This document shows positions 55,956 to 64,000 of a DNA stretch of 64,000 nt, piece by piece (the first letter of the stretch is position 1; every line of letters begins with the position of its first letter). This DNA comes from Amylostereum areolatum. Its lineage: Eukaryota > Basidiomycota > Agaricomycetes > Russulales > Stereaceae. The translations under genes and the position numbers were made by a program. Where the stretch lies: contig SAXG01000065.1 of the NCBI GenBank assembly GCA_012932865.1, forward strand, positions 62,001 to 126,000, read 5' to 3'. The notes beneath the pieces are model-generated. The model did not search any database. It saw only the letters and a program-made list of their open reading frames with translations, and was not told the DNA's origin.

Positions 55956-58900
55956 TCACCCTCCGAAAGACGAAGGAGGGTGTGGTTGAACTTGAGGAGT
56001 TCCCGACTGAGACGGCCCTGCTGCTGGCTCACCGCTGAACGACGCGTTCCAGTTTGCGAGATATGCACTGGGATACCCTTGGTAATAATGAGTGTAAGGT
56101 GGCCCAGGTGCGGCTTGCCAGCGTTGGACAGGTGGAGAAGGTGTGTACGAGTTCTGGAAGGCGGGGACATGACGCGGAGGTGTGAAAAAGGGGCTCGGGG
56201 ATTGAAGATACTGTTGATGAAAGGGAGTGGCGTGCGGGTATGGGTATGAATGAGGGGGAAGCGGAAGGGATGGTGGCGGCGGCGGCGCTGGACGACTCTG
56301 ATTTGGAGTAACAGGTGGGGGAAAGGACCACGCAGGGCCCGCCGGAGGGAGCTGCAGTGGTGCAGACGTCGACGCCACGCGCAAAGAATGAGAGGGTCCA
56401 GGTGGACGCGATACAGGAGTGGAGGGTGTGAGGTTCGAGTGTGGGGATGCAGAGGCTTGAGAGGCTTGAGATAGAACGACACGCCATTCTGCGAGCGAGC
56501 TTGAAGGCGTTGCATGCGAGTGGACATAACTTTGAACCTGGAAAGAATGGGAGAGGGTGGGCGCCGGGAGCGGAGGGGGTTGTGCGGTTTGCGAGCGTGT
56601 CGCGGTCGGCGTGGGAGTGAGAGGTGAGCGATCGGGCGCCCGTGTCCTTGGTTTTTTCCGAGCGCGAGCGCTGCCATCCTCATCACCTCCGAGCGTCCTC
56701 TGGGTATCAAGATCGGCGACTCCATCCACGGCATCGTCCCTGGACGCCTGCAAACCGTTTGGCGGAGCGTGGTGGCTGGAGAGCAGGAGAGGGAGGCGGC
56801 GCCGACGCAAGGTCGTCTAGCACAGAGTGATCAAGGGTTGACGAAGGCTCGGATGGTTCGTTGACACCTTGGATTTCTGTCGCCGACGAGGGATCGTAAG
56901 AAGCGATACGCTGAGGGGCTGCGTGGGCTGTCGAGGGTCCGAGGAGATGGGTGGTAAGTTGGTGTTGATATTGTGCCCATAGAGGCCATGAGCGCGCGAG
57001 TACACCCGATATTCCGATTGCGGTGAGTGGCCCTTTGAGTTTTGCGATCTTTTCGACGGCTTCATCTGGTAGGATAGCTTCCGGTGTCATGAATGCATAA
57101 GATGGGCTGAGTGCGAACACATCTTCACGCCAGCTGTACAACGATGCCGAACGCGCGGCCGTTGGTTCACGGTCGTATGTCAACCGAGGACCTGCTGTCG
57201 CCGAAGACTTCTGGCCGGGGCGAATACGATCGAGAAGGCCGGGGGCACATATGTCGCAACAAGGGACGGTAGGCGCTTTGAAACGAAAGATAAGTCGTCG
57301 CTTTGTTCGAGTAGGAGGCGATGCTCACCGGGTTCAGGGTTGTCGAACACCTGGCGGAGAACAGTCCTTCGACACTGCGTCGTCTGGACGAAGTGAAGAA
57401 GACCCTCGGTGGTATCGTCCTCGTCAACAGGTGGGGTTTCGCTGTCCTGCGGAACGGGATCGTCGTGGCCACTAGGACCACCCCGGAATCGTCCTCGCGA
57501 ACGTGCGTAATTCTTGTCTTTGGCTTTCTTGCGCGCTGCCTTGGGAGCTGATCGTGATTTACCCTTGCTAGGTGTTTTCGCGCTTTTAGGTGACCGGTCG
57601 CTCTGCTCAAGATCGGTTGAGTACGCCGATGGCTCGACCAGTAAAACGGCGAGGCCTTGGGTGTCGGGGGCGCGCGCGGCACGTCCCGCTCGCTGGACGA
57701 AGCTGGACAATTTGCCCGGCAGCTTCCACTGGACAACCCTCTCGATGTCAGGTATGTTACAACCCTGAAACCGTGGTGAGTTTGACGTCCTCTCACAAAT
57801 AATGATCCACTGACCATGCCCGCTGCGTCGGTGCACATCAGCACGCGGATTTCTCCCGAGCGGAAGAGGGCCATGGCCTGATCTCGGTACTCGTTATCGT
57901 GCGCGGCGTTATAAGGGCGGATGACGCCATGTAAGTTGTCGGGTAAGAGGGTGCGGAGGTGATCGATGATCTCGCTGCCGTTCGTGATGTTGTCCGCGTA
58001 GATCCACGTTTTCGGGATGTCGGTGGCGACTCGCACTCCAGACGGGATGACAAAATCCAGGTCCACATAGGAGGAAATTGGGTGGTGGATAGCACGGACG
58101 GCAAGGGAAACATTGGCTCTATCGTTGCCTAAGTTTTTGTGTAGGAAGGGGCCGCGGTTTAATTGGAGTTTGTGGATGATGTCTCGGGTGACGCGTCTAG
58201 TAAGAGAGGCCGAGACAGCAATGAAGGGTACTGTGCGAGGCAGGAAGACTCGTATCATCCCAATTTCCCCGTACTTTTTGCGAAAATCAGCTCCCCAATG
58301 TGAGATGCAGTGCGCCTCGTCGATGACGACCGAGTAGATGCGGCTTGCAAACGTGTGGTTGCGCAGGACGCGGTCAATGAACCGCCGTGAAACGAGCATT
58401 TCAGGTGATATCAGAACGATACGATAATCGCCGTGAATGATAGCCTAAGTTAGGTGTTAAAGTCGAGTGGAAGGGCGAGGAGAACGGAGCGTACATCAAG
58501 GGTTGCATCTGTGCATCCGCCGTGCGAGCTGTTCACCGCAACGGCGGCCAAATTGAACTCGTTCCGAAAAGTTTGCACCTGGTATGCGGACAGTGCAATG
58601 AGCAAGAATGGACGACCCTAAATATAGTACGGAACGCACCATCTCGTTCTGAAGTCCAATGAGAGGAGATATCATAAGGGTGACTTTATCTTGGTTTTGG
58701 GGGAGTGCATAGGGCCCTGCCGCAATCGCGGTCTTTCCTTGCCCCGTGGCTGCCTGGCACAGCGCATCTCTCCGTTCTTCTTGAGATTGAACCATATCAA
58801 GTTGAAATGGACGGGGATCTTTCCCACCAAACTGCTCTTTCATGAGCTTGCGAATTTCTTCAAGTTCTTGTGGTGTGAGTGTTCGCGCGGGCTCTGCAGG

Positions 58901-58990
58901 TGGCCGTTGGCTCCGATTGTTGGCCGGGGCAGGTCGGGTGGTGCGAGAACGTCGAACCTTGTGGGAAGCGGTATGGGGACGCGAGGACAT
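55956..58990 (-). CDS. RecQ-family ATP-dependent DNA helicase of the transposon
   Basis: Starts MSSRPHTASHKVRRSRTTRP. Superfamily-2 motifs in order: Walker A CQAATGQGKTAIAAG, LMISPLIGLQNEM (Ia), GDYRIVLISPEML, Walker B VVIDEAHCISHWGADFR (DEAH plus the RecQ aromatic-rich loop), VPFIAVSASLTRRV (III), WIYADNI, IRVLMCTDAAGMGCNIPDI, and VQRAGRAARAPDTQG (VI). Cysteines in QTTQCRRTVLRQVF and VPCCDICAPG form a RecQ-type zinc cluster. After a segment with PEAILPDEAVEKIA comes a Pro/Ser/His-rich tail ending HPPSSFGG. Exons join in frame except near 56770, where one base shifts it. RecQ helicases unwind 3'-5'. Here a role in excision or copying of the element is inferred from its linkage. Confidence 0.88.
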
Positions 58991-59229
58991 GATACAGGGT
59001 GAGTGTCGAGCGATGGGAGGAGGTCGCTAAGGTGGCGGAGCGGAGCAAGATAGGAGAACTTTGTCATTTGAAACAAAATTTATACACGGGTTAGGAGGCA
59101 TCCATCGCCGTTCGTCCTGCCCTCTACCTCGGCTCTTGCGCATCTCTCTGGCACTCATCCCCAGGACCCGCCTTTCGAAGGCCTCCTATCAGAAAAGTGC
59201 GAAGAACAAGAACATAGTAGCGAACCTTC
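58991..59229. promoter_or_regulatory. Shared divergent promoter region of the transposon genes
   Basis: The 239 bp between the helicase ATG (58990, minus) and the DUF6589 ATG (59230, plus) must contain both promoters, suggesting coupled expression of the two proteins. No TATA box is obvious. Confidence 0.5.
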
Positions 59230-62200
59230 ATGCCTTCCAGCTTGCCACCTTCGTCCCCCTCCGCGCCATCGTCGCCTCTATCCGTCCTTCCGTCTTCGCC
59301 AATTGCAGTTCCATCCAGAGTCGTGCCACTGCCCGCACCGCAATTTGGTGAACGCGCCGACACTCGATCCCCTGAACCTGGCACGCTTTCCGGACCACAG
59401 CTCTCAACTCCACTCAGCCCTCCTGATTCTCCCATACCAGGATATCCTTTGCTTCCCCAACCGGCGACCCCTGAACGATATAGGGGGAGGGAGCTCCTCG
59501 GCGCCGAAGGTAGTGATCCTGGCGTGTATGCATCTTCTCCTATTCGAACCAAAGAGGATCGGCGGCGGAAAGGACGCAAACAGCGTGATGATACGATAGC
59601 GGCACGAGTTGGACCTGAAGAGCAACAAAGAGCGGCCGACGAGCAAGCTGCAGAGGAGGACAAACTTACGACAATTGTGGAGGCATTGACTATCCTTGAA
59701 GAAGGCGATGTGACAATGGGAGAGCTCCTACTCTATGCATTCAACCCCCAGAATCTCTCACGAGGTTGGCGGTGGACTCAGTTCTTCTCCAAGCCTGCGG
59801 TCGTCCACCAAGTCCTGGAGTGGTGGGCCTCAAAGTCGGACAAGTCGAAGCGTGCGCGGGAGACTGTCGAAGAAGGAGTGATGAGTATTGCAGTCAAGGT
59901 CGTTGGCCACGAGGCGAATCGAATCACCAAACTCAAACTACTTTTCCCGCCTGCCGCAATCGATAAAGTGTTTGTACTGGGCATGGACTTTCGCACTCAA
60001 TGCGATATCATGCAAGAGCATGGCCGGAATATATTGCGCCTCTTCAAGGCCGTCGCGACGACTGAACGGCAAGAGATCGAGTGTTCACCCGCGAAGCTGG
60101 AACACAAGGAGTTTGTGAGTGTCATATATCCGTACAATACTGCAGACAATGCTCACCTTCCGATGTCACAGCTTGCTGCAACGAGTGCGATCACACTGCT
60201 AGAAGAACGGAGCCAGCGTAACTCATATTCCCGGCACGTTCTCGGCCTATACCTCTACTCAACTGGAGCCAGTCGTCAGCACATCAGCGTCTTGAACCAC
60301 CTAGGGTTGAGCGTGAGCTATGTGACCTTAGCAGGTCGAGGGGGGAAAAGCCTCGACTCACTGTTTGACAACTCGGATGTTGACAGCACTCACGAACCTT
60401 CCAGCGAGGACGCAGAACCTCAACCGCTTCCCGTCTCGCCCTACGCAGCCACTGTCCAGGACCTCGCTACTGCGAACATCAACAATGTCAGTCCTCCAGC
60501 CGCTATACAACCTCTTGCTGCTGTCTCAGCTACATCGACACCGAGCCCTACCCCACAAGCTGAACCGCGCATCCGTGCCGTCCAATCCCCTGTACCCGCG
60601 CCACCTCCAGGCCCAAAGATATCCAAAAAAGTGCGCCGAAGAATGGGCACACTCGAACACCTTTCTCGATCCATGCGATGTCTCGCAAGGATGGTCGCTG
60701 CGTCTCAACATATCTTGGTCGTCTATGACAATATCAATATGATGTGGAAATCCCCTGAGCAGGTGATAGGACGTACCGGTATGTTCCAGCTTTCTGTTCA
60801 CTTGCCAGGTCCTCAGTCGTATGGTGTATCCAGACACCCAGGAGAACGGGACGTGCGCAACGACGATACCGCTTTTTGGAGCGGATGACGAAGCTATGAA
60901 AACTAGTCAGCTTGACGAAGCTATTGATAAAGCCGGCCCCCTCCTGCCCGAAGACATAATACTCACATCTGATGAAAGAAAGCGGGCTCGGGAATATATG
61001 ATTCATACAGTTCTCCGCATTGCCGTCCGGTTTGGTGGTGAGAAGATGCAAGTGCACCGTAAGAACATCAAAGAATCAGAACCTGTCACAGAGCACAAGA
61101 TACCATTGCACGTTACCGAAGTCTACCCTCTGCCTGCTTTCAACATCAACGAGTCCTCCATCACAGGCAACGCGGAGGTCATCGAAGCCATTGTCAAGGA
61201 ACTTGGGTTTGATACAGATAAGAAGGAGTTTGCGGAGACTATCAAGTTGGTGGCGGGCGACCAGTTGTCAATCGCACGGTTGCGTGCTGTGGCGGCAGTG
61301 AGAGCAGGAAACGAAGGAGGCGCGTCGGCAATGCGATGGGCGCTTTTCGTTCCTGGACTCTTCCACTACAAGCTCGCTGCAACCCACGGCATCATGCAAA
61401 CCTACCTTGGTCTCGTCAATCATGATTTCACCAATCCCGCCTCTCTCGCCGCCCACAACACACTACTCAAGCGTAAGCCTATCACACCAACCTCTCTCCC
61501 ACCTTTCCGTACTTGCCGTGACTTGATTTTCATTTCGTTATACGCACGGGTCCTTCATTGTCTCCTCCTCGTGTCCGACAAGGCTTCCCTCAATGACTAC
61601 GCCGAAGACCTAGAATGGGACGACCTGCAACGTCACGCTGTGGCTGTTGTCGACAAGTATGCAAGCCCGGATGTCGCCTACAACCTCCGCAAAGAGCGAG
61701 TTCAGAAAGGCGAAGGGCATGGGGACATGGTCTTTGAAAGCGGTGTCCTCTTCATCCGCGACAGCCTCCACCTCCGCGACTTCACCGACGCGATCAAATC
61801 TGGCGACATGGGACGTGTCATCTTGGTCCTCAAAATATGGGCATGCAGCTTCCGTGCTCAAGGACGCCTGAAATACGCGCTAGAGGTCCTGTATCTTATA
61901 CACAACATCACGCGTGTCTGGCCACCATCCTTGACGTGAGCACCCCTTCCCCAATCAGATTCTCATCTCACCAGTCACGGGCAGCACGATTGTACTCAAA
62001 AACTGCCTAGTCAACCCCACCGGAAAGCCAAACGCATGGTCAGAAGTCGACCTTCTGCAGGAGCACTTGAACTTCTGGATAAAGGTACGTTCTTATCTTG
62101 TGAACTGTGTTTTTAACGCTTATACTTGACGGATAGGACTACTACAAAGCTCATGGTAGCGGTGCATCATGGGAATGGCTCGGGACCATCGCCCCTTGCG

Positions 62201-62914
62201 TGGAGATCTTGCGCAAGCTTGCTACCCAGGTCCATGGCACCCTCGGCTCCAAGCAGGGCAACATTCATGCCAATGTTGATCTCACAGAAGACATTGATGA
62301 ACTCATGGGCAGCCTTGCGCACCACCGGGTTTATGTGGTGGAACATGGCCGCCATTTTGAAGCCGACGACCCCACCACCGCTGTTGATGTCATCACCACA
62401 GGTTACAACAAGCTTACATATGGCGCCCCTTCACCTCTGCAGCAGTTCAATGATGCCTTCGTGATTCTCCAGCAGCGTCGAAGGATTCAACCGCTCATCG
62501 GTGCCAGTACCAGCGAGCACGCTACAGCTTTGCCTACTGTTGATGGTAAGCTGATACATCCTTATCCGCCATGATCACAGTGTTAATACATCTACTCGTA
62601 CAGTCGAGATGCGAGATGCGTCATTGGTCCCCGATCCTAACTCCAGCATTGCCGATGAGTCGACAATATCATCAGCATCCTCCGACACATCCTCCGATAC
62701 ATCCACTGACACATCGGAAGAAGCGGCGGTCGCAGCGGTGATGGACAACATACCCTCACAACCTGATCTTGATCTAGTAAGCGGAGAGGACGTGGCATTG
62801 GACATGGATGGAGGGTATTGGTTTGATGAGGATGCAGAGTCTGACATAGATTTTGACGAAGAGAATAATCCTGACAGTGATATTGATGCTCCTTCTTCTG
62901 ACAATGATGAATAA
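59230..62914 (+). CDS. DUF6589 family protein of the transposon
   Basis: A protein of roughly 1,100 residues starting MPSSLPPSSPSAPSSPLSVL. The N-terminal part is Ser/Pro-rich, then EDKLTTIVEALTILEEGDVT, RHVLGLYLYSTGASRQHISV and LNHLGLSVSYVTL. The core has LVVYDNINMMWKSPEQ, NGTCATTIPLFG (across an intron at about 60780-60830), LVAGDQLSIARLRAV, MRWALFVPGLFHYKLAATHG, VDLLQEHLNFWIKDYYKAHG and HANVDLTEDIDELMG. The tail is long and acidic, ending DAPSSDNDE. These blocks are the DUF6589 signature of Agaricomycetes. The invariant Asp residues in YDN and GDQL, plus a downstream Asp or Glu, could form a metal site, but this is inference. Exons join in frame. Partner of the divergent helicase; possibly the recombinase of the element. 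Confidence 0.8.
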
Positions 62915-63024
62915 ACAGATATGTACATCACATGTATATATTTAGAAGCCGGGAAATGAGTGTAATGGGGGTCGGGAGTGACTTGACGGTGCAGGAGGAA
63001 GCATAGCTTTGCGCGCAAAACACA

Positions 63025-63196
63025 AAATTTCACTAAGTCGGGATCAGGATTGGCCCCCCGCCAAAACCGCCCCGAGTGTGCCCAGGCTGTATGGAGATTC
63101 CACGGCAGGCCGGCTGGAATGAGACTCCGCTTGCGCTCTCATTCCGGACGGTCGGCGTCATGCTTGGTAATCTCCATCAGCCTGGTCACGAGGCTA
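63025..63196 (-). repeat. Right terminal inverted repeat with internal hairpin
   Basis: Read inward from 63196 it shows TAGCCTCGTGACCAG, then a hairpin with arms pairing 63082-63099 with 63168-63184 and an inner palindrome (GGAATGAGACTCC/CTCTCATTCC). The block CACTCGGGGCGGTTTTGGCG then leads on to AATCCTGAT, matching the left end. Confidence 0.85.
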
Positions 63197-63206
63197 GATA
63201 GGGAGG

Positions 63207-63395
63207 GATAGAATAACGATACAATGGTATATGCAGGTCCGATACATCCGGATACAACGGATACAACGGCAACATTCCGGATACGAAGAGATACGAACGG
63301 GGTCGGGCGCTAACGCGAATCGTATCTGTCTGTATTGGTTTGTATTGTATTGTATCTTGATTGTATCCTATCCTATCGACCGACTTTTCACTGGG
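63207..63395 (+). repeat. Inner part of the left palindrome arm
   Basis: GATA/GATAC-rich sequence up to CCGACTTTTCACTGGG that is the reverse complement of 63414-63602 with at least one mismatch (near 63355/63453). It is continuous with 55145-55542 if the transposon is removed. Confidence 0.92.
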
Positions 63396-63413
63396 CTTGA
63401 CCCCCAGTTGACC

Positions 63414-64000
63414 CCCAGTGAAAAGTCGGTCGATAGGATAGGATACAATCAAGATAAAATACAATACAAACCAATACAGACAGATACGATTCGCGTTAGC
63501 GCCCGACCCCGTTCGTATCTCTTCGTATCCGGAATGTTGCCGTTGTATCCGTTGTATCCGGATGTATCGGACCTGCATATACCATTGTATCGTTATTCTA
63601 TCCCTCCCTATCCTTATGTATCCTTATGTATCGGAAATGTGCCTAGCACGGTGATTTTGGAAGCTCGGCAGTGGGTGCTAGTCACAGTTCTTTGGCCCAT
63701 TTCTGGGCTCCTCTTCCTTTCTTTGGTGATTATGTGAAAAGAGGTTTATTATGATTTATATAGACTACATATGTACACATATCGGGGGGAGGGGAGCATG
63801 CGTATACCAATGGGAACATGGCAGGGGCAAAGCGGGGCGGAGTGTGTGCGCTTGTCGTCCTCGACGATGACCGCAACCCGGACAACCTCGACATCAGCCA
63901 CTACCCAGACATCTTGGGCACCGAAACGCGCGAGTGAAAGCACGAGTGCCGGCAAGCATCCCTTCCTGGAGAGGGCCGCGCGCGGATGCCGGGCATATAT
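63414..64000 (-). repeat. Right palindrome arm, uninterrupted, running off the window
   Basis: Pairs colinearly with 63395-63207 and then 55542-55145, around an 18-base loop (63396-63413). It contains the intact target site around 63603-63612. The arm is at least 587 bp and extends beyond position 64000. Confidence 0.92.

Larger units (their letters stand above)
55543..63196. mobile_element. 7.65-kb transposon encoding a RecQ-family helicase and a DUF6589 protein
   Basis: The element interrupts a palindrome arm between two copies of GATAGGGAGG (55533-55542 and 63197-63206). The other arm (63586-63625) keeps the uninterrupted site with a single copy. The ends are inverted and imperfect: AGGCTCGGAACCAG on the left and TAGCCTCGTGACCAG read inward from the right. 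Each is followed by a hairpin (CCAGCCGTTAC/GTAACGGCTGG at 55553-55602; CCAGGCTG..TGGAGATT arms at 63082-63184) and then by a well conserved block with TTTTGGCGGGGGGC and AATCCTGAT. Two divergent genes fill the interior. No reverse transcriptase, integrase, Rep protein or classical DDE transposase is present. Confidence 0.85.

Noticed and set aside
55543..63196. Helitron
   Set aside because: No Rep/HUH motif or Pif1-type helicase. The helicase has DEAH and RecQ features, the ends are inverted repeats, and there is a target duplication, which Helitrons lack.
55145..64000. Subtelomere with TLH-type RecQ helicase
   Set aside because: No TTAGGG array is seen. TAGGGA occurs only within GATAGGGAGG units. 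Defined element ends and an empty site explain the helicase better, although a subtelomeric location cannot be excluded.
63207..64000. Palindrome as a pure sequencing foldback artefact
   Set aside because: The arms differ by several substitutions and only one arm holds the transposon, so a single-read foldback cannot produce it.
1..64000. CRISPR arrays, bacterial operons, retroelement reverse transcriptase or integrase, viral genes
   Set aside because: None of the diagnostic repeats or motifs were found. Gene structure is eukaryotic throughout.

Overview
The window is nuclear DNA of a filamentous fungus, almost certainly an Agaricomycete (mushroom-forming or wood/litter-decay basidiomycete). 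Genes are densely packed on both strands and cut by many 45-65 bp GT-AG introns. Several families are typical of Agaricomycetes: a DUF6534 seven-helix membrane protein, DUF6697-like coiled-coil proteins, DUF6589 proteins, and an AA9 lytic polysaccharide monooxygenase with a CBM1 domain. No rRNA, convincing tRNA, CRISPR array or viral gene was seen.

Layout. 1-3.5 kb: a tandem, partly decayed family of DUF6697-like coiled-coil genes (minus strand). 4-20 kb: housekeeping genes, namely a TPR/Mlp1 nuclear-basket nucleoporin, the PEX1 peroxisomal AAA ATPase, a small conserved hypothetical gene and a PSO2/SNM1-type DNA repair nuclease. 20-30 kb: a Cys-cluster hypothetical protein, a cytochrome P450 with frame breaks, a DUF6534 membrane protein and an HSL-type alpha/beta hydrolase. 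31-43 kb: a block of small-molecule enzymes, namely a secreted type-B carboxylesterase, a secreted FAD-linked oxidase, and an acyl-CoA oxidase-like gene flanked by two paralogous flavin-reductase-like genes. 43.5-52 kb: a kinesin-7-like motor, a proline iminopeptidase-like hydrolase, the AA9-CBM1 enzyme and a GNAT acetyltransferase.

52.4-64 kb is a repeat and transposon nest and the most interesting part. A 7.65-kb element (about 55543-63196) has imperfect terminal inverted repeats that each carry a hairpin just inside the tip. It is flanked by 9-10 bp direct repeats and carries two divergent genes: a RecQ-family helicase with a RecQ-like zinc cluster, and a DUF6589 protein. It sits inside one arm of a palindromic GATA-rich repeat. 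The other arm, present in the same window, preserves the uninterrupted (empty) site. A second, 2.06-kb relative (about 52401-54457) has related ends and the same kind of 9-10 bp duplication. It holds only an N-terminal DUF6589 fragment meeting an N-terminal helicase fragment head-on. I infer a helicase-plus-DUF6589 transposon family that I do not recognise as described.

Caution: several otherwise conserved genes (nucleoporin, kinesin, acyl-CoA oxidase, P450) switch frame at single extra bases. Because essential genes are hit, residual sequencing insertions are the likeliest cause, so single frameshifts here should not be read as pseudogenes without read support. Exon ends are my reading by eye; intron positions are approximate unless stated.
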